Origin: Longimicrobium sp.
GTDB lineage: Bacteria > Gemmatimonadota > Gemmatimonadetes > Longimicrobiales > Longimicrobiaceae
Direction: 5' to 3'
DNA: 64,000 bases
Assembly: GCA_036389795.1 (NCBI GenBank)
Contig: DASVWD010000021.1
Span: 1-64,000, forward strand
This document shows positions 43,601 to 51,720 of the stretch, one piece after another. The notes beneath the pieces are model-generated. The model was not told where the DNA came from. It ran no database searches and saw only the letters and a program-made list of their open reading frames with translations. The position numbers and the translations under genes are program-made. Numbering within the stretch: the stretch's first letter is position 1; every line of letters begins with the position of its first letter.

Positions 43601-43885
43601 CAGCTGCACGCGCACCAGGGAGCTCCCCTCGAGCGACGTCGAGGCGACCTCCTTGATCCCCTGCACGGTGTTGAGCGCCTCCTCGATCGGGCGGCTCACC
43701 TCGCGCTCCACCACCTCGGGGGAAGCGCCGGGGTAGGCGGTCTGCGCCACCACGATCGGGTAGGTGACGTCCGGGTACTCGTCGATGGCGAGACGCCGGT
43801 AGCTGACGACGCCGAGGACGACGAGCGCCACCATCATCATGGTGGCGAACACCGGCCGGCGGATCGATACGTCGGAGAGGAACAT
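40673..43885 (-). CDS. RND multidrug/solute efflux pump (AcrB/HAE1 family)
   Basis: The 1070-residue inner-membrane transporter uses proton flow to expel substrates through the adaptor and TolC. Visible features: N-terminal MFLSDVSIRRPVFATMMMVALVVLG, the periplasmic YPDVTYPIVVAQTAYPGASPEVVEREVSRPIEEA, the TM4 region ALALSIGLLIDDAIVVRENIVRH with its acidic pair (relay residues), TFTLDPMLSS, and the second-half GIVMLMGLVTKNGILLVDF. Length is normal. It is the last gene of the TolC-adaptor-pump operon, 18 bp after the adaptor. Confidence 0.96.
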   Translation of the reverse strand: MFLSDVSIRRPVFATMMMVALVVLGVVSYRRLAIDEYPDVTYPIVVAQTAYPGASPEVVEREVSRPIEEALNTVQGIKEVASTSLEGSSLVRVQLELGVNVAEAQQDVQAKVARLRRQLPPGIEDPVILRFDPNERPIMSIALQSSERPLRELTNIADEVVSTRFEAIPGVGGVNVVGGARREIKAQLDPAAMRAYGISPQQVMQALQRENQDVPAGRVRRGEQERLVRVSGRIDDPLAFNDVVVAVRDGVPVRLRDVGSVVDGSAERRSAAFMNDVPAVAIDILKVAGTNTVEVADRVRLASAELERTLPEDVKLSVIRDDSRRIRASLDSVQHELALGAVLTILIIYLFLNSWRSTVITGLALPISIISAFFVMWLFDFTVNTMTLLALALSIGLLIDDAIVVRENIVRHLEMGKDHHTAAREGTSEIGLAVVSTTLAVMAVFIPVAFMGGMIGKIFFQFGVTVAFAVLVSLFVSFTLDPMLSSIWPDPEVEARVHGREGVTPARRTRNPVVRFAHWFNGRFEAVAERYPRWLSWALGHRVKVLVGAVLSIGLAAFLLPRLGFTWMPDFDGGEFNVGYRVPPGSRLEYTIEKGRELDRFLRSQPEVAYTYMSIGGGFRGTPSNGQIFVKLKEKNERERSQADIQDALRGELRRVPGVRANITGTPTIFGGRGQPIQVNVQGPEFNTLKLAANQVLDALENVEGIAEPNSQQEEEVPQLDVVVDRQRAWAAGLGIQSIGQTLQPLFTGQRATRWEDPQGYSHDVIVVYPDSLRTSAGDVGNIPVASSNVDPDSRQPAMIPLSEVADVRAGTSPVSIERRSLERQVSVSAGVLPGHSVGDVANDAREAIDRVGLPPGYRAVFTGDVQNLEETKGYVGAALLLAVVFIYLILASLFGSFFQPLAIMLALPLSFLGVALALWLTKGNLNVMTMIGIVMLMGLVTKNGILLVDFVNHERERGVPRTEAVLTSARVRVRPIIMTTMAMIFGMIPLALALGEGSEQRAPMAHAVIGGLITSTLLTLFVVPVVYTLLDDGIAWVRAKLGGRRPAAVHVPARPTPAPKREPETIAAD

Positions 43886-43903
43886 CGCTTTCGATCCCGT
43901 TCG

Positions 43904-45169
43904 TTATCTGCCCTGCCCGCCCGGGCCGCCCTGGCCCGGCGCGCGCCCTCCGCCCTCGCCGCCCCCGCGCTGCCCGCCGCCGGGGGCGCCCGGTCCACCC
44001 GGTCCGCCCCTGCCGCCGCGGCCGCGCCCCGGCGCCGCCATGCGCACCTGCATCCCCCGCCCCAGCAGCCCCACGTTGCCCACCACGATGCGGTCGCCCT
44101 CGGCCAGGCCGTCCACGATCTGCACCAGCCCGGCGCCCTCGTCGCGCAGCCCCGGCGTCACCTCGGCGATCTCGACCTTCTCGTTCTCGATCCGGTAGAC
44201 GAACGGCCTGGCCCCCTCGCGCCCCTCGCGCAGGGCGGCCACGGGCACCACCAGCGCGTCGTCCACCATCCTCGCCACGATCCGTCCCGTGGCGAAGGTC
44301 CCCGCGCGGAGGCTGCCGTCGGGGTTGGGCACCTGCACGTAGACGCGCACCGCGCGCGAGGCCGGGTCCACCGAGGGGTTCACGCGCGCCACCCGGCCGG
44401 TGAACTCGCGCCCGGCGGCGGAGAAGCGCACCGCCTGCCCGGGCTGCACCAGGAGCGCCTGCCGCTCGGGGACCGAGGCCGCCAGCTCCAGCACGTTGCC
44501 CTGCACCAGGGTGAACATGGCGGCGCCGCGGTTCACGTGCTCGCCGGGGTTCACCAGCCGCCGCTCGATCACGCCCGAGGCGGGCGCCAGCACGCGGGTG
44601 TCGGCCACGGTCATGGAGCTGGAGCGCAGCCGGCTCTGCGCGGCGGCCAGCCGGGCGCGGGCGGCGGCCGCGGCCTGCTCGGCCTGGCGCACGTCGCGCT
44701 CGGGGACGGCGCCCTCGCGGTGCAGCTCGCGCGTCTGTTCCAGGTTCCACTCGGCGGTGGAGACCTCGCTGCGCGCGGCGGCCACGTCGGCCTGCGCGCT
44801 CACCCGCTGCCCGGCCTCCTCGGCCGACTCGAAGCGCGCCAGGAGCTGCCCGGCGCGCACCGGCTCGCCCTCGCGGACGTAGACGCCCACCAGGTCGCCC
44901 TCCAGGCGGGCGCGCAGCTCGGCGCGCTCCAGGGGGGCCAGCGTCCCGGTGACGGGGATGGCGTCTTCCATCGGCGCGCGCCGCGGGGAGGCCACGTCGC
45001 CGGGCGCCAGCGTCACGCTGCGGCCGCCGCCGGGGCCCCCGGGCCCGCCGGGTCCGCCCTTGGGCGCGCCCCCGGCGGCGTCGGCGTCGCGCGAGCAGGC
45101 GGCCGCCGCGGCGACCATCGCCGCGAGCGAGGCCGCCCGGAGGATATGCGAAGAAGTGCTGCGCTGCAC
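43904..45169 (-). CDS. RND efflux periplasmic adaptor lipoprotein (MFP/HlyD family)
   Basis: This links the RND pump to TolC. The 421-residue protein has a lipoprotein signal (AAMVAAAAAC), a lipoyl half-motif (LEGDLVGVYVREGEPVRAGQLLARF), an alpha-hairpin (residues about 115-165) and a second lipoyl part (VLAPASGVIERRLVNPGEHV), then the beta-barrel and C-terminal domain (GDRIVVGNVGLLGRGMQVR). The tail is an unusual stretch of Gly/Arg/Pro repeats (GGRGGPGGPGAPGGG). The start is GTG at 45169. It follows tolC by 11 bp. Confidence 0.94.
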   Translation of the reverse strand: MQRSTSSHILRAASLAAMVAAAAACSRDADAAGGAPKGGPGGPGGPGGGRSVTLAPGDVASPRRAPMEDAIPVTGTLAPLERAELRARLEGDLVGVYVREGEPVRAGQLLARFESAEEAGQRVSAQADVAAARSEVSTAEWNLEQTRELHREGAVPERDVRQAEQAAAAARARLAAAQSRLRSSSMTVADTRVLAPASGVIERRLVNPGEHVNRGAAMFTLVQGNVLELAASVPERQALLVQPGQAVRFSAAGREFTGRVARVNPSVDPASRAVRVYVQVPNPDGSLRAGTFATGRIVARMVDDALVVPVAALREGREGARPFVYRIENEKVEIAEVTPGLRDEGAGLVQIVDGLAEGDRIVVGNVGLLGRGMQVRMAAPGRGRGGRGGPGGPGAPGGGQRGGGEGGGRAPGQGGPGGQGR

Positions 45170-45180
45170 GGTCAGAGTCT

Positions 45181-46629
45181 CTATCGGGAAGTGGGGCCCG
45201 CCGGCGCCGTGCCGGCGGGGAGCGGGACGGGGCGTCCCAGCGCGCGGGAGAGCTCGGCCACCGCCAGGTACAGCTGGTGGGTGGCCTGCGCCTCGTTGGT
45301 GCGCGCGGTGAGCAGCGCCAGCTGCGCGTCGGAGACCTCGAGCTGCGTCCCCAGCCCCCGCTGGTAGCGCAGGGATGCCAGGCGGAACGCCTCCTCGGCC
45401 TCGGTGGCGTTCTGCCGGCTGGCCTCGAAGAGCGCGCGGGCGCGCTCCAGCCCGGCGCGGGCGCGGCGGGCCTCGGCGGCGGCGGTCTCGCGCGCCTGCC
45501 GGGCCTGCAGCTGGGCCACGTTCCAGTTGGCCCGCGCCAGCGCCACGTTCGAGCGCGCCCGCAGGCCGTCGAACACCGGCCAGCTCACCTGCACGCCCAT
45601 CAGCCGGTCGCTGAACCAGCCGCCGTTCTGCTGGGTGCAGGTGCGCCCGGCGGGGGTGTCGGGCGGGCAGTCGACCGTCACCAGCTGCCCGCGCTCCAGC
45701 GGGAGGCGCGTCTCCACCGGGAACGCCTGGTAGCCGCCCTGGAAGAAGACCGAGACGGTGGGGAGGTAGTCCGCCCGCGCCACGCTCACCGACGCGCGGC
45801 TGGCGTCGGCGCGCAGCCGGGCGGCGCGCACGAAGGGCAGCTCCTCCAGCGCGGCGGAGTCGGCCGCGGCGGCCATCGACTCCACGCCCGCGGCCAGTGC
45901 GCGCACCTCCTCCGAGTTCACCGCGGAAACGAGCCGGAGCGGCTGCTCGGCGGGGAGGTTCAGCAGCCGGCGCAGCTCCAGGAGCGCCAGGTCGCGGTCG
46001 CTCCGGGCCTGGATGGCGGCGGGCTCCAGGTTGGTGCGCTCCACCCGGGCGCGCAGCACGTCGTAGCGCGCGGCGCGGCCGGCGGCCTCCAGCTGCTGGA
46101 CCTGCACCAGGCGCGCCTCGGCCTGCTGCAGGTTGCTCTCCTGGATCGCCACCAGCCGGTCGGCGAGGAGCGCGGCCAGGTAGGCGCGCAGCACGCTCAC
46201 GGTGACCTCGGCGCGCGTGTCCTCCACGTCGGCCTCGGCGGCGCCGCGCAAGCCCCGCGCGCCGCGCAGCCCCGCGCTGATCCGCCCGCCCTGGAAGAGG
46301 GGGACGTTGAGGTTCAGGTTGACGTTGTAGGTGTTGGGCTGGTTGAAGATCTGCCCCACGGCCTGCGCGCGCGCGTTCTCGTAGACGTGGCTGAAGTTGC
46401 CCGCCATGCGCAGCTGCGGCAGCCCCGAGGCGCGCGCCACCCCGATCTGGGCGCCGGCGGCGTCGCGGCGCCCCTCGGCCAGGGCCACCTCGTCGCCGGC
46501 CTCCAGGGCGCGGCGCACGGCGTCGCCGGCGGAGAGGGCCAGGGTGTCGGGCGCCTGCGCGAAGAGCGGCGCCGCCCCGGCGGGGAGCGCGAGGGCGAGA
46601 AGGAGAAGCGAGAACAACCGCTTGTGCAT
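45181..46629 (-). CDS. TolC-family outer-membrane efflux channel
   Basis: The 482-residue protein starts with a signal peptide (MHKRLFSLLLLALALPAGAAPLFAQ) and contains two OEP repeats with long helices (YNVNLNLNVPLFQGGRISAGLRGARG and LMGVQVSWPVFDGLRARSNVALA) in the usual duplicated order. The start is the ATG at 46629; the frame is open upstream but that part lies outside the signal peptide. It is first in the operon with the adaptor and pump. Confidence 0.93.
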   Translation of the reverse strand: MHKRLFSLLLLALALPAGAAPLFAQAPDTLALSAGDAVRRALEAGDEVALAEGRRDAAGAQIGVARASGLPQLRMAGNFSHVYENARAQAVGQIFNQPNTYNVNLNLNVPLFQGGRISAGLRGARGLRGAAEADVEDTRAEVTVSVLRAYLAALLADRLVAIQESNLQQAEARLVQVQQLEAAGRAARYDVLRARVERTNLEPAAIQARSDRDLALLELRRLLNLPAEQPLRLVSAVNSEEVRALAAGVESMAAAADSAALEELPFVRAARLRADASRASVSVARADYLPTVSVFFQGGYQAFPVETRLPLERGQLVTVDCPPDTPAGRTCTQQNGGWFSDRLMGVQVSWPVFDGLRARSNVALARANWNVAQLQARQARETAAAEARRARAGLERARALFEASRQNATEAEEAFRLASLRYQRGLGTQLEVSDAQLALLTARTNEAQATHQLYLAVAELSRALGRPVPLPAGTAPAGPTSR

Positions 46630-46718
46630 CCTGCGTCTATTCCAAAAATGGTGTGCGCCCGGCCCGCCTGTCCCCGGGCGGGACGGCGGGCGCCGCGCGT
46701 GTCGCGGAGGAAACCTGA

Positions 46719-46748
46719 AATCTAGCGCCTCCACCCCCGCGGAATCAA
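46719..46748 (-). promoter_or_regulatory. sigma70-like promoter for the TolC-RND operon
   Basis: On the minus strand the -35 TTGATT (46748-46743) and -10 TAGATT (46724-46719) are 18 bp apart. The predicted start near 46712 gives a leader of about 80 bases. Confidence 0.5.
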
Positions 46749-47036
46749 GCCTGCCGACTTCGCGGAAGCTGCGGCGCCGCCACGACTTGCGTCTCCTCGG
46801 AGTCCTCTCTGCCGACCCTCGGCGAAAGTGCGGCAGCGAAAGGCAAGACACGCGGACCCCGGCGGGCGTTGGACGGCGTGCGCGGGCGTCGAATCCCATG
46901 GTGGGAGGAGCTTCGTCCCCGATCGTCCCCAAAACCGAAAGCCCGTCGCCGTGCTCCGGAAACGTACGGGTCTGAGCGCTCGCCGACCTTGAAGCGCCGT
47001 CCATTTGCCACCATCGCCAGAACCCGAAGAAGGGGC

Positions 47037-47066
47037 TTGCGGCGGAGGCCCCCTTCCGTGTATCAT
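47037..47066 (+). promoter_or_regulatory. sigma70-like promoter of the antitoxin-toxin pair
   Basis: TTGCGG (47037-47042), an 18-bp spacer and TATCAT (47061-47066, five of six consensus bases) lie 45 bp before the ATG at 47112. Confidence 0.55.
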
Positions 47067-47111
47067 GCGCCGATCCGTTCGGCTTCGGCGATCCCATCTC
47101 TCCGGGAGCAT

Positions 47112-47816
47112 ATGAAGGCAGGCACCGGGATCTACACTGCCCCAGAGGCGGCGGCGCTCCTGCACCAGGACGCGGGGACGGTGCGGCGCTGGGCCTTCGG
47201 CTACCGGCGCAACCGCCCGGACGGCCGAGTCCAGCATCCCCCGCTGATCCGCACCGAGCTGCCCGAGGTCGAAGGCGAGCGCGCCCTGACCTTCGTCGAG
47301 CTGGTCGAGCTCCTGTACATCCGCGCCTTCCAGAAGGCGGGCGCGTCGTGGAAGACGATCAGGGAAGCCGCCGGAGTCGCCGCCCGGCTCTACACCTCCG
47401 AGCATCCGTTCGCGTTGCGCCAGCTCTACGTGGACCCGGACAGCTTCCTCTACGGCGCCATCGAAGAGGCGGACGGCTCCGAGGCGTTCGTCCAGCTGCG
47501 CGGGCACGGGCAGCAGGCCTTCCCGCAGCTGGTGAAGCCGTACCTGGAGCAGCTCGAGTTCGGCGTCGACGACCTCGCCTCGCGCTGGTGGCCGCTCGGC
47601 AGGCGGGGCGGCGTGGTCGTCGATCCCCGCCACGCGTTCGGCGCCCCGGTCGTGGAAGAGGTCGGGATCCAGACCCGGACGCTCGCCGACGCGTACGGCG
47701 CGGAACGGCGGACGCACGGCGACGGGGCGCTCAAGCGCGTCGCCTGGATCTACGAGATCGAGCCCGGGCACGTCCAGACCGCGCTCGACTTCCAGCAGTG
47801 GCTGCGCGCGGCGTAG
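47112..47816 (+). CDS. Antitoxin-like protein with HTH and DUF433-type domain
   Basis: The 234-residue protein has an N-terminal MerR-like helix-turn-helix (YTAPEAAALLHQDAGTVRRWAFGY) and a long middle part (LTFVELVELLYIRAFQKAGASWKTIREAAGVAARL). The C-terminus is DUF433-like (HAFGAPVVEEVGIQTRTLADAYGAE, ALKRVAWIYEIEPGHVQTALDFQQWL). Such proteins are commonly found before DUF5615 toxins. The ATG at 47112 has GGGAG 5 bp upstream. It overlaps the next gene by 19 bp. Confidence 0.82.
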   Translation: MKAGTGIYTAPEAAALLHQDAGTVRRWAFGYRRNRPDGRVQHPPLIRTELPEVEGERALTFVELVELLYIRAFQKAGASWKTIREAAGVAARLYTSEHPFALRQLYVDPDSFLYGAIEEADGSEAFVQLRGHGQQAFPQLVKPYLEQLEFGVDDLASRWWPLGRRGGVVVDPRHAFGAPVVEEVGIQTRTLADAYGAERRTHGDGALKRVAWIYEIEPGHVQTALDFQQWLRAA

Positions 47817-48208
47817 TCCTCCTCTTCGACGAGAACGTCCCGCGCCGCCTGGCCCGCGCCTTACGCGAGGAGCTGGGCGAGAGCGCGTACCACGTGCGCG
47901 ACGTCCTCCCTCCCGGCGCGCCGGACGAAGCCGTGTTCCGCTACGCCGGCGAGCGCGGGTGGTGCGTGCTGGGCTCGGACCGCAAGGTGCTGCGGACGCC
48001 GCACGAGCGCGCCGTCATCGGCGACCTGGGGGTCGGCGCGTTCTTCCTGAACGACACGGTCCAGGGCTTCTGCACCATCGTCCGCACGGTCGTCCGCCAC
48101 TGGCCGGAGCTGAAGCGGCTGGCCGTGCAGGAGCCCAGGCCTTTCCTGTACCTGGTCAAGGAAAAGTCCGTCACGCGCATGCGGCGGCGCCACCTCGGGT
48201 CGCCGTAG
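47798..48208 (+). CDS. PIN-like toxin candidate (DUF5615/Mut7-C type)
   Basis: The protein of about 136 residues begins near VVLLFDENVPRRLARALREEL and shows the DUF5615 pattern: the acidic DEN pair, then YHVRDVLPPGAPDEAVFRYAGERGWCVLGSDRK. Members are proposed ribonuclease toxins. The start is set at GTG 47798, which gives a 19-bp overlap with the antitoxin gene; a later start would lose the first beta strand. Pairing with the DUF433-type gene supports a type II toxin-antitoxin module, though toxicity is not shown. Confidence 0.75.
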   Translation: MAARGVVLLFDENVPRRLARALREELGESAYHVRDVLPPGAPDEAVFRYAGERGWCVLGSDRKVLRTPHERAVIGDLGVGAFFLNDTVQGFCTIVRTVVRHWPELKRLAVQEPRPFLYLVKEKSVTRMRRRHLGSP

Positions 48209-48244
48209 CTCCAACATCGTTCGACGGACTGGATCACCGGATCG

Positions 48245-48270
48245 GGGGCGGCTCTCGCGAGAACCGCCCC
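48245..48270 (+). terminator. Hairpin after the toxin-like gene
   Basis: GGGGCGG / CCGCCCC enclose a smaller TCTC/GAGA stem, 37 bp after the toxin stop codon. TGGTTTCG follows. It separates this pair from the protease gene. Confidence 0.6.
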
Positions 48271-48410
48271 TGGTTTCGTTCCTGCTGGCTGACGAATTGG
48301 AGACGTGGTCGAACCATTTTCTTCTCTCCGGCCCCGTGCGGGAACGGCGCCGGGGAGGGGCGGTACAGGAAGGCTCGCCCTCTCTCCTCGACGAAAGGAC
48401 GGAGATCCGG

Positions 48411-49583
48411 ATGCAGGCGAACGTGCGCCTCCTCACCGTGCGCGGGATCCCGATCGGCGTGCACTGGAGCTGGCTGATCGTCTTCGGGCTGGTGACCTGG
48501 TCGCTCGCGGCCGACTACGGGGCCGCCGGCTTCCCCCAGCTCGGGCCCGGGGCGCGCTGGCTGCTGGCGCTCGTCACCGCGGCGCTCTTCTTCACCTCGG
48601 TGGTGCTGCACGAGCTGGGACACGCGGTGGTGGCGCAGCGCAACGGCGTGCCGGTGCGCTCCATCACGCTCTTCGTCTTCGGCGGGGTGGCGGCCATCGG
48701 GCGCGAGCCGCCGAGCGCGGGGGCGGAGTTCCGCATCGCCGCCGCCGGGCCGGCGGTGAGCTTCGCGCTCGCGGCGCTCTTCGCCGGGCTCCACCTGCTC
48801 GCGCGGCCCTGGGCGCCGCTGGCCGCGCTCGGCTTCCTGCTGGCGTGGATCAACCTGTCGCTGGCGGTCTTCAACCTGGTCCCCGGATACCCGCTGGACG
48901 GCGGGCGCATCCTGCGCTCGATCATCTGGAAGGTGACGGGCGACCCGCACCGCGCCACCCGCGCGTCGGCGTTCCTGGGGCAGCTCGTGGCCTTCGCGAT
49001 GATGGGCATGGGGCTGTGGAGGGTGGTGCGCGGCGACCTGAACGGGGCGTGGCTGGTCTTCCTCGGCTGGTTCCTCCAGAACGCGGCGGCCTCGAGCGTG
49101 GCGCAGTCGGCGCTGCACCAGGAGCTGCGCGGGGTGACGGTGGGGCAGCTCATGTCGCCGCGCGTGCCCATCGTGGCGCCGGGGACCACGCTGCGCGCGC
49201 TGGTGGAGGAGCGCATCCTGCGCCAGGGCGAGCGGCGCTTCCTGGTGGACGGCGCCGGGCGCGTCTACGGCCTGCTGACGCTCAGGGACGTCACGCGCGT
49301 GCCGCAGGCGGAATGGCCGAGCGTGACGGTGGAGCAGGTGATGGTCCCCTGGGAGCGCGTGCTGGCCGTGGTGCCCAACACCGGCCTGTGGGAGGCGCTG
49401 GAGATGATGGAGACGGCGGGCGTGGGCCAGGTCCCCGTGGTCGCCGAGGGGCGGGTGATCGGGATGCTCACCCGCGAGGACGTGCTGCGCCACATCCGCC
49501 TCCGCGCCGAGCTGGGGCTGCGCGGGCGGCCGCGCCCGCGGCCCGGCCCCGCGCCGGAAGAGCCGCGCGGCCCGATCATCTGA
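48411..49583 (+). CDS. Site-2 protease-type membrane metalloprotease with two CBS domains
   Basis: M50 proteases cut membrane-embedded proteins. The 390-residue product has six or so membrane segments, the zinc motif HELGH at 67-71, and VPGYPLDGGRILRS near 160 (third ligand Asp). Residues about 245-370 are two CBS domains (LMSPRVPIVAPGTTL, MVPWERVLAVVPNTGLWEALEMM, then VPVVAEGRVIGMLTREDVL). The tail is Pro/Arg-rich. This is the Rip/FtsH-like group with cytosolic CBS domains. GGAGATCCGG precedes the ATG at 48411. It stands alone. Confidence 0.94.
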   Translation: MQANVRLLTVRGIPIGVHWSWLIVFGLVTWSLAADYGAAGFPQLGPGARWLLALVTAALFFTSVVLHELGHAVVAQRNGVPVRSITLFVFGGVAAIGREPPSAGAEFRIAAAGPAVSFALAALFAGLHLLARPWAPLAALGFLLAWINLSLAVFNLVPGYPLDGGRILRSIIWKVTGDPHRATRASAFLGQLVAFAMMGMGLWRVVRGDLNGAWLVFLGWFLQNAAASSVAQSALHQELRGVTVGQLMSPRVPIVAPGTTLRALVEERILRQGERRFLVDGAGRVYGLLTLRDVTRVPQAEWPSVTVEQVMVPWERVLAVVPNTGLWEALEMMETAGVGQVPVVAEGRVIGMLTREDVLRHIRLRAELGLRGRPRPRPGPAPEEPRGPII

Positions 49584-49626
49584 TCCTGCTTCAGGGCATC
49601 GTTCAGACGAGACCGTAACAGATATC

Positions 49627-49708
49627 TCACACGGAGGAAACGGAGTCAACGGAGTAAACAGAGGGCCTCGTTGTTCTCCGTTACCTCCGTTAACTCCGTG
49701 TGAGACAT
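49627..49708. repeat. Palindromic TCACACGGAG repeat, copy 2
   Basis: This copy has the same outer arms (TCACACGGAGG and CTCCGTGTGAGA) as the copy at 137-201 and additional GGAGTCAACGGAGT words within the loop. The two copies lie near 3' ends of different genes. Confidence 0.6.
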
Positions 49709-49716
49709 GGAAAATC

Positions 49717-49748
49717 GAGCCCCGGAGGAGATCTCTCACCCGGGGCTC
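49717..49748. terminator. Hairpin between protease and helical-repeat genes
   Basis: GAGCCCCGG pairs with CCGGGGCTC around a 14-base loop. It lies between convergent genes and could stop both transcripts. Confidence 0.55.
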
Positions 49749-49772
49749 TCGTTCCTGGTGCTTCGGTCCGGC

Positions 49773-50297
49773 TCAGCCGCGCAGGCGCGACTCGATCTCG
49801 GCGCGCAGCTCGGCGGGGAGGTGGGGCGAGTCCAGCAGCTTCTTCAGGCGCTCGATGCGGAACTGCGCCTTCTCGAACTCGCGGGCGCCGGCGTAGATCG
49901 TGGCCGCCTCCAGCAGCGCGCGGGCCTGCAGCGCGGGCTCGCCGTGCGCCTCGGCCTCGGTCGCCGCGTCGTCGAGCGTGACGGCGGCGCGCGTGAGGTT
50001 GTTCTTCCCGTGGTACACCGACGCCAGCCGCAGCAGCGTCTCCGCCGCCGACATCCCCGCCACCTTCTGCTCGTCGGCCAGCGCGGCGAGCACCACGCGC
50101 GCCTCGTCGGAGCGGCCGTCGCGCAGCAGCGCGTCGGCCTGCTCCAGCCGCTGCTGCACCTCGGCCGGGTCGATCAGCGCCGTCGCCGCGGCGTCCGGCG
50201 CCACGTCGCGCGGGGCCTGCGCGGCCGCGGCGCCGCCCGAGAGCAGCAGCGTGCCGAGCACCAGGAACGCCTGTCCGCCCATCTTCATCGTCTTCAT
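49773..50297 (-). CDS. Exported helical-repeat (TPR-like) protein
   Basis: The 174-residue product has a signal peptide (MKTMKMGGQAFLVLGTLLLSGGAAAAQA) and then helices typical of tetratricopeptide-like repeats (QRLEQADALLRDGRSDEARVVLAALADEQ, AAETLLRLASVYHGKNNLTRAAVTLDDAATEAEAHG, EFEKAQFRIERLKKLLDS). No partner or family is evident. The ATG at 50297 has GAGGGACC upstream. It stands alone and probably acts in the periplasm. Confidence 0.72.
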   Translation of the reverse strand: MKTMKMGGQAFLVLGTLLLSGGAAAAQAPRDVAPDAAATALIDPAEVQQRLEQADALLRDGRSDEARVVLAALADEQKVAGMSAAETLLRLASVYHGKNNLTRAAVTLDDAATEAEAHGEPALQARALLEAATIYAGAREFEKAQFRIERLKKLLDSPHLPAELRAEIESRLRG

Positions 50298-50701
50298 CGG
50301 GTCCCTCGCCGATTTCGGGGTTCGGTGTCGCCTCGGGTGGCGGCGACGCGGGAAAGGTGGGGAAGGAGCGTCACCCGGCCGGCGCGGCCGCGTCGATCTC
50401 CCGTACCGGATCGGTGACGACCGGCCGCCCGGCGGGCGGTGACCCTCGTCCACTTCCCGCAGCATAGGACGTGGGGAGACCCCGGAAGGTTGCGTCCGTG
50501 GTACGAAGCGGCAGGCCGCGTTTGCGAGCGGTGGGAATCCGGGGACGAACGGGAGCGGCGGGGCCGGGGGCGACGGGGATCCGGGGCACGAAGAACGGGA
50601 GGGGGCGCCCGCACGCCCCCTCCCGTTCGTCCTTCCTCTTCCGAGCCAGTCAGCTCGTCCGGTCAGCTCCGGCAGGCGGTGAGCGCGTCGCGGCGGCCGG
50701 C
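50298..50701. other. Leader of the helical-repeat gene and end of tandem unit 1
   Basis: These 404 bp hold the terminator of lipoprotein 1 (50593-50628) and the upstream region of the helical-repeat gene. No gene or clear promoter is seen. Confidence 0.5.
50593..50628 (-). terminator. Terminator of lipoprotein gene 1
   Basis: A perfect 15-bp stem GAACGGGAGGGGGCG / CGCCCCCTCCCGTTC encloses a short CCCGCA loop. Its sequence resembles the terminator of lipoprotein 2 (51721-51754), showing common origin. Confidence 0.75.
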
Positions 50702-51211
50702 TCAGTGGCCGAGCTGGCGCACCACCTTGCACAGCGTGTTGCGCAGCAGGTTCAGCCGGCCCGGCTCGATCACGCTGGTGGTGTTCAGCACGAAGCCGGA
50801 GAGGTTCACCGTCTGTCCCAGCGCCGGGAGCGCGATCGGGCGCAGGTCGAGCGTCAGGACCCGGCACGACTTCCCGGGCGAGCTCGTCACGTCCAGCACC
50901 ACGTCGGTGAAGCCCTGCGAGACCGGGACGACCGTGCTCCCCATCCGCGCCGCCCCGGCCAGGGCGCCCGACACCAGGATCTGCCCGCCGACCACCTCGA
51001 GCTCCGTGACGTCGAGCAGCCCCGCGAAGGTGCCGCCGCCCGACAGGGTCCCGGTCACGGGGATGTCGTCGAGCAGGCCGGAGGGGATGACGACTTCGGA
51101 GGCGTCCGCGGGCGCCAGCGCGCGGTCGTCGACCTGCACGGGGGAACGGTCCGAGCACGACGCGGCCACCAGGGCCACGCCGAGCACGGCGAGCATGCGA
51201 CGAACAGCCAT
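50702..51211 (-). CDS. Lipoprotein 1 of a tandem-duplicated pair
   Basis: The 169-residue product has a lipoprotein signal (MAVRRMLAVLGVALVAASC). Its first 45 residues are nearly the same as lipoprotein 2 (SPVQV, then DDRAL or EDRGL, then PxDAS), and the middle is similar (IPVTGTLSGGGTFAGLLDVTEL, SCRVLTLDLRPIALPALG). The C-terminus has diverged. The ATG at 51211 has GGGAGGACC just before it. The leader carries a degraded GEMM-like aptamer. Function unknown; surface or periplasmic. Confidence 0.8.
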   Translation of the reverse strand: MAVRRMLAVLGVALVAASCSDRSPVQVDDRALAPADASEVVIPSGLLDDIPVTGTLSGGGTFAGLLDVTELEVVGGQILVSGALAGAARMGSTVVPVSQGFTDVVLDVTSSPGKSCRVLTLDLRPIALPALGQTVNLSGFVLNTTSVIEPGRLNLLRNTLCKVVRQLGH

Positions 51212-51336
51212 AGGTCCTCCCTGGCGGTACATCGGCACCGCCGTTGGCGTACATGGCGGCGAAGCGCGGAATGCCGCCTCGCCGCTGGCCGGGGGACCCT
51301 GCGGGAGGCTCCCCGGCGGCGGAATGCCGCCGGTAG

Positions 51337-51420
51337 TGGCGGCCCGACTGGCCTGGCGATCTCGGTCGCGGCAGCCCCGTGGCCTGGGTCCAGCTTTGGG
51401 AGGGTTGCCCTGCGCAGCAC
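51337..51420 (-). promoter_or_regulatory. Degraded cyclic-di-GMP-I-like riboswitch in the lipoprotein 1 leader
   Basis: On the minus strand the order GCGCAGGGCAACCC, GGACCCAGGCC, GGGGCTGCCGCGA and CAGTCGGGCCGCC matches the position of aptamer segments in unit 2. The GAAA tetraloop stem and the GACGCAAAGCC core are changed. It is likely no longer a working aptamer. Confidence 0.55.
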
Positions 51421-51720
51421 CTGTCCGTCGTCCGCGGGCGCCGGTGGGGAGGGCGCGCGCGGACCGAACCCCGTCTGCAAGGAGCATACACAAGTTTATG
51501 TCACAGCGGAGCGGTAGAGCTGAACTGTACATAACCTGTGATCAACTGGCCCATCTGGAAGCTCGAGACCCCCGGGTGATTCCGTAATGCACTCGGAGCA
51601 AATCACTTGCACCTCACGAGCTGAAACGGGTGGATGGAGCAGATGCGGGTGGAGACGCAGACGCCTGCTCCGGGGATTTTTTGGAAAAACCGTCCGGCGG
51701 GCCCCGCTGGACTGCGAAAA

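Larger units (their letters stand above)
46630..47111. other. Divergent intergenic region between tolC and the toxin-antitoxin-like pair
   Basis: This 482-bp stretch carries the tolC promoter and, on the plus strand, the promoter of the antitoxin-like gene (47037-47066). Apart from these I see no feature, and no repeats of the other spacers are present. Confidence 0.55.

Noticed and set aside
50480-50560. Possible third GEMM-like aptamer before the helical-repeat gene
   Set aside because: GCAAACG and GGACGCAA words occur on the minus strand, but the intervening stem and the GCC core do not fit.
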